DNA of 64,000 nucleotides from Prorocentrum cordatum. Taxonomy: Eukaryota; Sar; Dinophyceae; Prorocentrales; Prorocentraceae. Position 1 is the first letter of the stretch, and each line of letters starts with the position of its first letter. The translations under genes and the position numbers were made by a program. The DNA is taken from assembly GCA_963575745.1 (NCBI GenBank), contig CAUYUJ010007247.1, forward strand, positions 125,001 through 189,000. Reading direction: 5' to 3'. The notes under the pieces are model-generated. The model saw nothing but the letters and a program-made list of their open reading frames with translations. It did not search any database and was not told the origin of the DNA. Of the stretch, positions 33,550-45,007 are shown in pieces.

Positions 33550-35852
33550 TTCAAGCGATGGGAGCGTCCAAATGCCCGTGCCATGCGCTGCTGATCCACT
33601 GCTCGAAGTGAAGATATCAAGTTTCTCAGCTGCGTCATCTGCTCCTGCAAGTGCCCCATGCATTCGCTCCAACAGATGCCCCTGCAGCAGAGTCGGGCGG
33701 CATCCACTTGCTGCCCTCCTCGTACATGGCCTGATAAACCATCGCCTACAAATTGCGCAGAGCGAAGTCCTGATCGGACGGTGTAGGAACATGCCCATAG
33801 GTTGTGCTCCTGGGATGCCCATAGGTCGTGCTCGTTACGGCGTCTCTGTTCCAGCACCCACTGGTTCCTTGTCAAGGACGTGAAGACGTTCATGTACCCT
33901 CATGCCTCTTCTTCTGTGATGGGATGTTTCTCGAAGGTCCAGGCCGACGCTCGTCGCACATATGGGGACGCTGTGACGAGAGAGGCACGGTATCGAAAGT
34001 GTCTTCGTCAACGCGCATAGCTATCTGCCCATCTGGATTAACCATCAGCAGCGCGCGCAGCATATCGCGTTCTGTTATGGCGCTGGTGCCGCTGCGCACG
34101 CTCACTGGGCTTTCAGCTCTACGCGGGTTTCGCAGCGGACGCCCATAGGGCATGCTGCCGAATGGTGTGTGGAGCCACTGCGAGCTCCTTTCAGTGGCCC
34201 TTTCTATGCGCCCCAGCCGCTGATCATTGGCAGGTAACCCCGCTGGCGTTGCTGCAGCAGGTGCCCCTGCATGATTTACTGATTCGGCTACTCGGGGCAT
34301 AGGCGCATCTGTGGCAGGCGTGGTAGCTGCTGCTGCCTGTACCACATCTGATGATGACGCAAGTTGCCCTGCAGGTGTAGGTGCGGCAGCTGTGCTGCTT
34401 GCCATCATCGCCGTGATGCGGTTGAGCTCTTCACGAAGGTCTCTGATCTCATTGGCCCCGCGGAGTATCTCTTCATTGCGATTTTCTGCATCCTGATCTC
34501 CAGCGAGGGCGCAATGAAACTCGGCTGCGATGAGGCCAACACCCCGGAAAAATAGCACAGGGCGCCTCACTCGCGGCACCTTCCAGCGTGCCGGCCAGCT
34601 GTCGGCCCACATGTGCATGAGTAACTCGATCCCAATATTGTGCGTGGAGAATGCGGCCACGCTGCAGCCTCCACACCTTGTCGTGGCGCACGGAGTTATC
34701 CAGGCAAATGACACACTCACTAAAATCACCGTCGCTGATGATTGGTGTTGCCGATGACATGATGCGCGTTTCTCGCTCCAGTGTGGACCCACCAATCTCG
34801 CGCTGGATCGGTGGGGCCGTTGGCTGCTGCACTGCAGGAAGGGATCCCGCGGCTGCAAGCGATGCCAGGTTGAAAGCGGGCATCCCCGCAAGAACAGGAG
34901 TAGCGGATTGCCCCGCACGGCCCATCATGCGGTGTGCCTGTCGCTCCTGCTTACGGCGTTGGCGAGCCAACTGCACGGTGAAATTTGCCTGCTGCGCATC
35001 GTGGATGGCTGAAATCTCGGGACGCAGCTCTCCCATGGACAATGGACAATGGCAGGGCCCCCATGGACAATGGCACCATTAACCCAGGGCCATGGTGTTG
35101 CATCAGGGTCCATGGGCGCCGCCAAATATCCGCAATGAGGTACTTGGCCTGGTACCCCGGGCTCGTGCCCGGCACCGCGCGTCAGCTGGGACTGGTAAAA
35201 ATCGCCAACTGTTGCCCGAACGCACGGGTTGTCCGGCTGAGAACCCACGCGGGATATGCCCGTCTCCTGAGCGTAACAGTCAGGGAACATCGGTGCGTCC
35301 ATCGGTGGTGCAGTTGGTCGTTCAGCAGCCGTTGGATCGTACGTCGGGTGGCTGAAGAATGCTGGGACATACCCGTATCGATTGGGATGATCCGGTGATG
35401 GGTTCGGATCCGGAATACCCCCATGGGGGTGTCCTGCCGGCGCTCGGGGAGTCAATGCCATCCCGACGCATGCTCTGCATGGCCTCTCGCATCTGCCTGT
35501 GCATCCACTGCTGCTGACCTGCCGCGCCCTCAGCCCTCTGGGAAGCTTCATGGTCAGAAACAGAAGGTTGCCCCGCAATTGGACGTGGCGATGCAAATAG
35601 CGATGTGGCTTGCAAGGCCTGATAGAGCTGAGGGTCCATTCTGATGCTCTGGAGCCTTGCCTGCAGACTACCGGTACTCCCAGCACTCTGTAGCGTTCCA
35701 GATAGGGTCGTAGCCCTGCTCATGGGTGCGAACGACGCAGGTTGAACGGCTGCGCCTGGGCGCGCCGCGTGTCGTTTGCATGCAACCCGTCGTTCGGCGT
35801 GACCCCCTTGGATGTCGTGCCAGACAGGTCCGCCCTCTGGGCCTGAATCCAT
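33550..35852 (-). pseudogene. Copia-3 linker, RING-type zinc finger and coiled-coil segment
   Basis: Three overlapping frames joined by frameshifts. Gln/Met/Arg-rich linker with RMREAMQSMRRDG near 35470, then Gly/Pro-rich sequence. The RING-type region is at 34715-34548: ECVICLD, KVWRLQRGRILHAQYWDRV, and APCAIFPG. It follows the C-x2-C ... C-x-H-x2-C ... C-x2-C layout, with three metal ligands apparently mutated (Arg, Tyr and Phe where Cys is expected). A helix (RNEEILRGANEIRDLREELN) and an Ala/Pro linker follow. RING domains recruit ubiquitin-conjugating enzymes; this copy should not bind zinc properly. Confidence 0.5.
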
Positions 35853-35896
35853 GATCTATCTGAACCCCCTGCAGGTGCCCCCGCTTGGCATCCCTC

Positions 35897-38600
35897 TTAC
35901 ATCGTAAAGATGGCGGTGACTTCGACCCCTTGCATGGGCGTCGGCGCAGGGACCTTCAAGTTATAAGGAGTCTGCGAGATCATCCAATTCCTTAGCGCCG
36001 ATGCATCGCATGCAATTTCGTAATGCCTCTGTGGGAGAAAATTACGCGCACGCAGGTCACCGCGCTCGTTGTCCTCGATGTATAGAGGATGGATCCACGC
36101 CTCTCCAGCTCGATCATGTCTACATTGAATCCTGTTAGGCAGGATGCCTATGAGCTGAACGATGTGGCTTGGCGGGGTCCTACCTTCCCGGCCTGCCTAC
36201 AAATACCGCTGGCGGGACGCCAAATTGAGATACTGCCACGAAGTAGGTTCTTGAGACTCACCATAACCAGTACTCCAGAATCTATGCGCAAGCCTGACTG
36301 GATCCTGCTACCTCCATGTTCCGTTGCCAGTATCATCGGCGCGGCATGACATCCCAACATGGAGTATGTTCGGGATCGGAACCCATTTTGTGCAATGTAT
36401 AAAACAGCAGGGTGCCCCTGGTGCTGTCAAGTCAATTACCCTGTATACAAGGACTCGGGACATCGTATGCCAGGGCAGTCATGCCCATTGCTCGGGCGCA
36501 AGAAATACGTCGGATGAACCCCCCAGTGAATCTGAGCTTCTTTACCTGGAGCCTGTTCTTCTGCATGCCTGAATCGCCACGCATTCCGCGGAGGTCCTGC
36601 ACCGCCAGTGCCTGATAGGCCCAATGGCGGTTGCGTAGGCACCTCTTGACAGTTTCCAGGTGGCGCCGATGAAATTTCCCATGGCCTTCACGCGGCCAGT
36701 TGTTGAATGCACCTTTAAGCCCCGCTCAGCCGTCGTACTCGTCGTGGGCGGTGACAGTTGTGACAAAACCATCGGGGAGCTGGTCGCGATGGAGTGGCTT
36801 GTGACGCGTGGCGGTGGTGAGCCATTCTGAGCACTCACGCTTGTCCTGCTCGTTCAGTACCGCTGTATTGATGTTCGCATATTTAAGGACCCCCCTCAGA
36901 TACATCTTCTCGGATTGGTAACTGAGGGCAGGTTCCTCCCGTCAGACGTTGCAGATAATCTGGCGCGAGCGAGCCTCGTTGTCAGCATATGCAGCAGTGC
37001 ACTTGGCGTTGTACTGCGCCACTACATAGAGGTCAGACCCGTCGTCAGTGCAGGGCCTGTACGCTGGGTTGATCTTCGTCTGGCTGGCAGTGCCCAGGTT
37101 CTCCCCATACCGCCTGCATTCCTCAGGCACTTCGGGAATGCCATGCACCCTCTCTGGCTCAGGCGCTGCAGGCGCCGCTGGCGCTGCCAATGAGCTGGCG
37201 CTCCCAGATGCCTTACCCTTCCCACGGATGTCGAAGTACTGGCACAGAGTGATCTTGGGGGCCGTTCCTGATGCCTTTGGAGTAGTTTCCAACGCCTTGA
37301 ACTTAGCGCCGTTCTTTGATGAAGAGGCCCCTTTGGATGATCCATCCAATGATGGCGCCCAGCCTGCCCCATGAGTCCAGCCAGGCGGGCCGCGCAGGCA
37401 TGCAGGATCCTTTGGCGTAGGCGTGCTGTCGCCTTGAAACACTGCCCCTGCAGCGGCCGCTGCTGGTCCTCTGGGGCGATGTCTCTCGGCGGGTTTCCCA
37501 GCAGAGCGCTGAGACTTATTGCTGCCAGGATCGGCTGCGCTAGCTGGTCAGGTTCAAGCGACCTGTGCGAGCTTGAAGAGTGCGAAGATGGGGATAGAGC
37601 TACCTTCCTTCCTGGCCAAATTTGGGGCGATGTTATTCTGGCCGTTCCGCCCCGGGCGCCCTCGCTGGAGTTTGCGCGGCAGGCCCCTCAGCGCCAGGGG
37701 CAGTCGGCGGAGCTGGCCTTTTGAATGCCGCGTTCGTGATCTTGGCCTTGCGTTTGCAGCGCAGATCATATATAGCATCTAAGCTTTCTTACAACAAGGG
37801 TTTTATCCAACGCGCCCCTCTGCGATGGCAGGCGGTTTTCCTGCCCGGGGTGAGATCCATATCTTCTGTTATCATACCATGATCATCTATTTGTGCGCCA
37901 ACATCGCGGGCATCCTCCGCATCAGAGGTGCAAGCCGAGGTCGGACCCGGAATGGGCGGCCTCAGTGGGACCCACTGCTTTGGCAAGGACCACGCGACCA
38001 GCCCCTTCATCACCTTCTGGATGGGCAGCACCTTCATGTGAAGAAGAAGCGGGTTGCCCCGCATGGTATTCTCGATTGTATACTTTAAGAAGGTGCTTCG
38101 GAGCGAGGTGCTGCCAGTTTCGATCGATGAGAACGATATCTCTCTCAGCAATCGGCTGGAAATCAGCTTCAGTGAAAAATTCAGCAGGTGCATGATTGGT
38201 CGGATCCACACTGCGACCCAGATCATCACCATGGGACCAGACCCATGGGGTTCTTCCAAGGTTAGGGCTCCTCGATGGACGCCTCGTCGGACACTTAGTT
38301 CTGCGGGCGGCAAAATATTTGCAAGGACAAACGTGAAGAGACCCCGATATTCTTTCTGGTCATTGATGGCGGCCCTCTTTTCATCCGTTTTTGGAGGCTC
38401 TCCGGTGGCTTGGCGCCCTTGCCCGCGCTGGTGCGGGCGATCTTGCCTTCGCCATTCCGCTCAACATTTCCGAGTGAATACCAATGGCGGATGTCATGCT
38501 CGGCCCAGCCTTGGCCGAGCCACATCGTGTTGGGAGGTGCGCGCTGGCGAGCAAGCCCACGGGGCAGCCTGCGCATATCGAATTTGTTGAGGATTTCCTA
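35897..38600 (-). pseudogene. Unidentified decayed coding region
   Basis: From 37778 to a TAA at 35897 one protein can be read through one frameshift (about 36735) and seven stops (four TGA, two TAG, one TAA). Conserved-looking phrases: EVPEECRRYGENLG, ECSEWLTTATRHKPLHRDQL, RVKAMGNFIGATWKLSRG, PLYIEDNERG, YEIACDASALRNWM. Upstream pieces in other frames (38576-38295 and 38209-37922) include WAEHDIRHWYSLGN and AERDIVLIDRNWQHLAPKHL and may be its N-terminus. I recognise no domain. Confidence 0.4.
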
Positions 38601-39170
38601 TACCCGCCGACGTAGATCAGAATATAGCGGGGACACCAGCGGATTCTGAAGCTACAATTCCAGCGACAGAAGAGGAAACAAACATCATGCTTCATCATCA
38701 GGTCATTGGTAACCCAACAAACATAGAACCATATGATGGTGATCCTTGGCGGGGGAACCCGCGAGATCCTGGCGACCTTTCAGAGCGCATCCAGTTTGAA
38801 CTTGGACATAATGAAGATCATCATTTCACGTTCGTGGCTCACGGGCGGTCTCCGAGCCGCCATGAGCGATCAGCTAAGTCGTCAAGTCTGGAGACGCGCG
38901 AGAATCGCTCAGATGATGGCGAAGACGAGTGGGAAGCTGAGGACCGACGCATGCAGCGTCGCGGTCGCGTCCGCAGTAAGTCACGCGGGCGCTCGCGCGC
39001 GCGCTCCAGCGGCGCCCAGCGGCCTCGCCCCCCTGACACCCGGGCCCCGGGGGCCCCGCCGAGGAGAGAACGCTCGCGGGGAAACCCGCCTCAGAGGGAA
39101 AACCGCCCAGCCGCTCCCAGAGCAGGAGGCGTAAAACGCTTTGTCAGTTATGATGATCAGTCTGCCAGGT

Positions 39171-39760
39171 TTATCTCGTCGTGGCCAACATAAATCTCCT
39201 CGAAGAGATCATCGGCGCATCTCTCGAGGGACATGCTGGCACTCGATATCTGGCAACCGTGAAATTAACAACTGCGGTGGGATTGTCAGCAGGGTCGGCC
39301 AATAGCGTCTCCCAGTCGACATACTGCATGTCCGAATCGGATTGAGCCAGATGTATTGACGGACCCCTGCCTCTCCCATCGCCTTGGGGGCATTCACGGC
39401 GGAAATTATTTGTACCGTGGCAGATGTTACGTTCCATTGTTCTACCGTTGACATCCTTCGGGTTGCCCCGACGCCCCTTTTCCTGAGGCGTGCCTACGGC
39501 CCCTGCCTGCACCCAGGAAGAATTATTCATCCTGTGGTCCAGTAAGATACCAGGAATGCTTGCATACCTCTGCCATGCAATCGCCGTCGTTTGCCCTTGC
39601 CCTTACCTCGACCCTCACCTTTCCCCCTGAGTGCCCGTCGAATGATACGTCGTACCTTGCGACTTGGGTTCTTCATGGGCCGTCTCCATCTGCGTTCATG
39701 CTTCTGACGTCCCAGAGACAGCCATTGAGCCTGTTGTTCTTCCGTAAAAAACGTGGGCAT
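39171..39760 (-). pseudogene. Copia-3 basic linker and zinc-knuckle remnant
   Basis: One frame (39760-39527) ends in RRALRGKGEGRGKGKGKRRR, a basic linker common before nucleocapsid knuckles. After a frameshift, ERNICHGTNNFRRECPQG (near 39440) fits C-x2-C-x4-H-x4-C with the first Cys and the His substituted. Confidence 0.6.
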
Positions 39761-40110
39761 GTCGGAATAGTCTTGGGCAGTCGTTCCGTCGTCTGATGAC
39801 GCGTCGGCATCGGTTCCGGAGTCGATATCAAGCTCGGCGGGTTGCCCCGCTGAGACTACAAAAGTAATGGCTTGCGCAGGGGGGCCGCCGTTGCCGACGG
39901 CCCCTGGTATCTGGCACAGGAGTCTTGCGACCCCGTAGCCTGACCACCGTTTTGGGTTAATAATGTAATGGTTCCCGTTGGTTGCGGATCGTCAGCCCAG
40001 ACGTTTGTTGCAGGCTGCCCTGCATTAGCTTCAGCATGAAAAGGTTTCGGCACGGTGCCCGCGGCTAAGATACCACCAATATTGCCAGGGGGTCGCTCAG
40101 CAGTGTGAAC

Positions 40111-40580
40111 CTATGACCTCGCGCGCTCAAGTAGAGAATCAAATTGCTGTTGTTTCCTCGGCACTTGGTGGTTGAGTGGCTGTAGGAGTTGTTGTGCGCG
40201 CGACGCCCCCCCTCCTGAGACTCCGAACAGAACAACTGCTAGGACTGGGAAGTTGGGGATGTTAAAGCCAGCCGCTTCAGCCTCGTAGCGGGCTATCTCG
40301 AAGCGCGCCAATGTCTGGTCGATCCGTTCCCCCGCATGGACTCGAAAGTCGATGAGATCCGTTCCCGAGTTAAAATGGTGCTCCTCCGCTAAATTCTCAA
40401 AATTCGTGCTGAGGAGGAACGTGATGCAGGTGGCGCCGACCGGCATGACGGCCGCCAATGCCAACGCAAAAATTGATGACTGCGGGGGGAACTCTTATGG
40501 CTATAGTCCGTGCAAGACCTCCCAAGCCACGCTGCAGCGCTGCAGCTTGATGGAAGGGAGTCGCATTGCCTGTGGTCACG
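40111..40580 (-). pseudogene. Copia-3 Gag (UBN2-like) core
   Basis: Two frames: ALQRGLGGLARTIAIRVPP (40579-40400), then LAEEHHFNSGTDLIDFRVHA and LARFEIARYEAEAAGFNIPN followed by LQPLNHQVPRKQQQFDSLL (40390-40111). The spacing of GxxxxxFR...RxDxxLxRF and the late Leu/Pro-rich helix fit copia-type Gag. 40600-41127 upstream holds nothing I recognise. Confidence 0.65.
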
Positions 40581-41127
40581 TTGATCCAAGCATGTGCCTC
40601 TCACGCGAATTCGCGGAAAGGTACCTGACCGGCCGGGCCCCGGTGGGGGCCGGTTGTTCTTGCGTCGTCTCCGCCGCGCATGTGTCCCGCAGCGCGCCCG
40701 ATAGCGACCCACATGAGACCAAAGATAGCGATGCCAATCCAATGGCTCCGTAGGTCGTGGTCGGATGTTGGTGGCTGGGGTCTGCCGCGTTTTGTTGTGA
40801 GCCTGCGTGGGGGTGGCGGCGGCGCGACATCGTGTCGCGCGTTGCCATGCATAGTATATTCCCCAAAAAAATCCAAGTGGAGTAGGTGGGTGGACTTCAG
40901 GAGTGTAGTAGGGCAGGGATGTGGGGCTCAAGTCAGAGGCCTCCGCGAGAGCAGAGGTAGCATTGCAAGTGTCCTTGCGGTTGTGCGTCATCATGTACAT
41001 TCCTCCGCGCAGACCCACTGAACCCGGATGTTCTGCCATGGGCCATGTCAGTCATCCACCAGATAGAGCCGTGTATGGCGAGGGGTAGAGCCAGAGCAGA
41101 CCACTATGGGCCAGCTCCGCCACCAAG

Positions 41128-41388
41128 TTTGAAGGAGGCCGGGAGGCCCGACCAGAAGCTTCGCCTCAGGCGAAGCGCAGCTCCAGCTCTGTTGCACCGT
41201 AGCAACGATAGCCCCAGTCGGAGGAAATCGTCGCGGGAGCGACGGGCCATCTCAAGCGAAAGATGTTTTCGGTGTCGACGGCAAGTAGCATGCCTCGCGA
41301 TGAGGCGCAGTCATATGTTTGCGGCCGGCCGCTTGAGCCCGAGCGGCCACGGACGAACGCTCGCTATCTCTCGCCCTTGCCCTGTAGA
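41128..41388. repeat. ~262-bp dispersed repeat, copy 2
   Basis: Partner of 25727-25992, same orientation. Here the first hairpin is perfect: GCTTCGCC-TCA-GGCGAAGC. A second has arms GGCCGCT/AGCGGCC near 41327-41348. The right end abuts the CCAAGAG-family repeat. Confidence 0.75.
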
Positions 41389-41394
41389 GCGCCT

Positions 41395-41830
41395 GGGGGG
41401 CCTCGAAGATGTCCGAAGACGCCTCCAAGAGCACTCCCGGAAGGGCCCCGAGAGGCTTTATCCATTGATCTACCATTCTCTATAAAACTGAACCAAATTG
41501 GAAAGGCGCCCTCGCATGCCCCACTTCCCGCCGCTCCAAAACGGCGCGAGCGGCCCCCAAGATGGCCTCGAGACGGCCCGAGAGGCCCCCGAGAGGGCCC
41601 CAAAAACTGCCCACGAGGACCCCGACACAAACCAAAACGCTTCCAAGACGGCCCAAAAGACCCCCAGGACGGCTCAGACTCGGCCCCACGGAGCCCCCAG
41701 GAAACCCCAAGAGGTTGCCAAAAGGCCCCGGGAGGCCCACAAGGTCCCCAGGAAGCCCGAAGAAGCCCCCAGGAGGCCCCCTAGAGGCCCCCAGGAGGCA
41801 CCCACGAAAATTTCACATTCCCCCTGTGGT
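41395..41830. repeat. CCAAGAG-family repeat
   Basis: Degenerate 10-12-base CCCCAAGAGGC/CCCCAGGAGGC units, related to 7600-8597 and 29450-30344. I did not find the CCGCCGACCCCTT terminal repeat here. Confidence 0.7.
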
Positions 41831-42350
41831 CCCCGAGAGAAGTGGAGCGAAGCGAAGTGAAGTCCTGTCAAGGTGGCCCGCGAGGGGCAGGGCCCTACGC
41901 GAAACCCTCGGGAGTGGAAGTGCGACTTCACCGAATATGAAAGAAATTCAGCCGTTATACTTGCCCAATGATCTGCGTCCCCAGCAAGAAGTTGCCACTC
42001 CCCCAGCCCGGGGCCTCGGCAAAATCTTATCACCGATTCTTCAAATCGCACCCACCTGCGACTTGGCGGACGCGTCGGGCGAGGCGAGCCCCGCTCGCCA
42101 GCAGCAGCCTGCCAAGAAGAATCTCTCCACGTTGTGGCACCATTCAACCAATCGATGGCGCTCGCCCGGGCCACGCGCCCTGTCCAGAGCCATTTCCTTC
42201 GGAAGTGTTCCGGCGCCTACTCTTTGAGACCAGTACTTTCGGCGAAGCGGCGCACTCGCCGGGCGGCTCTTTGGGCCCGGTCAACCCGCGGCTCCCCGTC
42301 GGCGCGGCCGCAGCCAACGATTCTCCGCAGCATCATATTCTGAGCCACGC

Positions 42351-43347
42351 TCAGCTTCCCGAGCTCCTCTGCCCCGGCGCCCGCGACCCGCATCCCCGCA
42401 GAGCGCATTCTGTGACAATGGAATTAATTAGACGCATTATTTTCCTCAAAGAATATAACCGGCTCAGAAACAAGCTCTTCATTGCCCAGAACTTACGCCA
42501 CCCGCAAGCGATGCGACGTTCCACTTCCTGGCCCGTCGGGTCCTCGAGAGAAGCGCTGGTGCCCATGAATTCGACATGTTCGCCCGGCTCCAACATTTCC
42601 ATGGAAAAACCCCCCGTCAGCACGACGGCGCCCCTGCGTGTGAACTCGGTCCGGTTCGTCTGGACCTTGCACTTGGCGGGGTGCAAGTCCAAGCCCACCT
42701 TCGCCAGAGCGCCCCGGAGCATTATAATCATTCTTTTCATGGAGATCCAGCCTCTGGCTATGAGCGTCTGGTCATCTGCAAAAGCTACGTGCGTGAGGCA
42801 CTTGCCGTTGATGCTTCGCCCCACCAACGCGCCATGCCCCCTGCGATTCCACGTGCTGCTCACTTCGGAAAGGACCTTGTCCAACACCAGATTAAATAAT
42901 GCCGGAGATAATGGGTCTCCCTGCTTCGCACTCCGCCGCGCATCAAATGGTCTGCCCTCTGCCCCATCCCATAAAGAAACATATCCTATGACTCCGTGAT
43001 GCAGCCGTCTCAATGCACAAACTGTTGAAATCGAAATACCCGAATCCAGCAAGGTAGAAAATAATGCTGAGTGGTGCACGCGATCAAAAGCTTCCAACGA
43101 CGAGAATAGCGACCCAAAATGCCTCTCCCCATTCAAGTGATTCTTCAATCACCTCTCTCACTATATGCATTGCGTCTGCGCAACCACGCTTTGGTCTGAA
43201 ACCGAACTGCTCTTTGGATAACTTCGAACCGATCGCCGCCGCAAGCCCGTTGTACAACACTGTGCTGAACAACTTCGCCATCACGGGCAATATTGCTATA
43301 GGTCTGTAGTTTGTTGGCAGGGGCGGCCCCCCCTTCTTGAGCAACAC
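42351..43347 (-). pseudogene. LINE reverse transcriptase
   Basis: NYRPIAILPVMAKLFS and KEQFGFRPKRGCADA (43320-43150). After a frameshift, EAFDRVHHSALF (motif A), KQGDPLSPALFNLVLD (motif B), and the catalytic VAFADD at 42788-42771, then GLDLHPAKCKVQ and VEFMGT. Beyond 42351 other frames carry KLSVAQNMMLRRIVG and, near 42050, RWVRFEESVIRFCRGPGLGE, a typical LINE C-terminal region. Confidence 0.88.
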
Positions 43348-43394
43348 GCGAAATTTGGTAAGCTCCCATTCTTCTGGCGGCCCCAGGGCCCCAT

Positions 43395-44944
43395 TTAGTA
43401 CTTGCGAGAAGAATTCTGCGATGACAAACCAAAACGTGCATGCCCTGTCTTCAGCATCTCTGCTACCAGCCCATCGTCTGCCCTAGTTTTGCCGCCCTTC
43501 AGTTTCCTCAGCGCTTGTCGAAGTTCTGCTTCCGTCGCGCCTTCGATGGCAGCTTCCTTCAATGGGGGCTCGATGGTGACAGTGGTATCTCGATGCAAGT
43601 TTTCATAAAACTGCGCAAAAACCTCGCTGATTGATGCCTGGTCTGTCTGCGTGCTACCGCTGTGGTCTTGGGTCGAAGGAATTTGTTCGATGCCCTTGTG
43701 CTCCTGCTCAAGCCGTCGAAATGCTCCCAGACCAGCCCCTCTGACGACAAGTTGCTCCAATTCCAAGTCTTGTGTTTTACGTCGTTGTCGTCGCAATGCC
43801 CTCCAGGGCTGCTTCGATAGGGAACGCCGTCTGTGTGGGTCCGTCTCATCCCGGCGCGCGCCAAATAAGCGCTCGACTTCCGGACCACGTTTTGGTCTGG
43901 ACCTTGCCAAGTGGTTGCGCTCCCCGGCCTCCGCAGCCGCCTCCGCCGCCTTGGGGGCTGGGTCCAGGTTGAAGTCGTGCTCAGCAAGGACGCCGTCAAG
44001 ACAGTCGTGAAACTCGTTCGGGTTGCCGCCTGGCCCCCGGCGCGGCTTCCATCCCACTTGCAGTTTCTTTGTATTCCTTTTCTTCGGCCGCTCCGTAACC
44101 TTCAAAGTTGTCGAAAACGCCCTGTGGTCCGCCTTGCCGCCCAGAGAATGTGCGATACCCCAGCTTTGGACTCCTATTGCGGCAATTTCGTCAACCAAGA
44201 CATATATTTGTCGTCGTTCCCTGTTGCTCCACAGCTGATGCGTCCATGCTTGGTCAAAAAGTTTGTCGATGAACGTGGTGGCCGCTGCAAGCTTCGCCCC
44301 GTGTAGCCATTCCGTGAGCATGTGGCCTCTCCAACAGATTCTGCCGTGGCCGCTGGGCCCTATGATATCTGGGGAATCCGTGCCATTTGGAAACCCAATG
44401 ACAGCATTGGCGTCCGTTCCGACTATGTTGGCGCAGCCCTTCCTCCGCCCTTCTTCCTCCGCATTCGCCAGGATCTCAAGAACTTCGTCATATTCATCAT
44501 CTGGGCGGTCTTCATGAGGAAATGACAAGTCACAAGGCGGAACTTCATGCTACCAGTCTCCGATTCAAGGCACGCAGCGCGGCCCCCAAAAAACAAAGAA
44601 AATCAAGCCAGCTCCTGACGTCACCCATTTCCTGTGCATTGCGATCGTCACGCTGCGCTTCCACTGCAAGCACGCCCGCTATGTGCTGCATGCCACTTTT
44701 GTGAAATAACATACGAATCAGAATGTACATGAGGTCCCTCCTGTATCAAAACTGCGCCCCACTGAAAATCCTGAGGAGATAACTCGAACATGTCTTCTAT
44801 GGCGCCTTCCACCATGCCGCGAGCGTTCCAGCGCGCGACACTGAAGTGAAATCCACTGTCTTGTCCAAGCACTGATTGCATTGAATTCGCCTCGGCGGCC
44901 CCTGCCGGCGGCCTCAGAAAATTGCGCGGCAAGTCGCCGTGCAC
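43395..44944 (-). pseudogene. LINE endonuclease (APE-like) and linker
   Basis: The N-terminal part (44944-44648) has VARWNARGM and AVLIQEG (metal-binding Glu). After a frameshift the frame 44528-43395 has NIVGTDANAVIG (the Asp-x-Asn motif), WSNRERRQIYVLVDEI, and KADHRAF (the Asp-His pair). An Arg-rich linker and FAQFYENLHRD, which precedes RT in many LINEs, follow, and the frame ends at ALRKLKGGKTRADDGLVAEM, the start of the RT domain. Confidence 0.8.
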
Positions 44945-45007
44945 ATTCGCATATGTTCCCCTCCTCCCACCTGTTCCACTGCATTTGCCTTGCTGCAGTG
45001 GCGTTTC

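Larger units (their letters stand above)
30711..40030. repeat. Dispersed mini-hairpins GCGGGTTGCCCCGC and variants
   Basis: Exact 14-base copies at 30826-30839, 38049-38062 and 39837-39850. Shorter or variant copies near 30713, 34225, 34368, 34877 (GCGGGCATCCCCGC), 34903, 35564, 39459 and 40010. On the complementary strand the exact form reads GCGGG-GCAA-CCCGC, five pairs closed by a GNRA tetraloop. I found essentially none elsewhere in the window. They sit inside coding remnants of Copia-3 and the adjoining part of Copia-1, adding Arg-Gly-Asn-Pro or Ala-Gly-Gln-Pro to the proteins. Confidence 0.6.
33350..40600 (-). mobile_element. Copia-3: decayed Gag/RING-bearing retroelement
   Basis: Minus-strand order: UBN2-like Gag (40.58-40.11 kb), linker with Lys/Arg/Gly-rich stretch (39.76), CCHC-type knuckle remnant (39.46), unidentified pseudogene (38.6-35.9), linker (35.85-34.75), RING-type domain (34.7-34.5), helical sequence (to about 33.55). 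No protease, integrase or RT follows; the sequence is cut at the poly(T) tract. I recall dinoflagellate copia polyproteins with a RING domain between knuckle and protease. Whether the pseudogene at 38.6-35.9 belongs to it or was inserted is unclear. Confidence 0.5.

Noticed and set aside
38687-39193. 168-codon plus ORF rich in Arg/Ser
   Set aside because: It has an SR-like composition, but lies opposite the Copia-3 strand in GC-rich sequence with no recognisable domain; could not be separated from a shadow frame.
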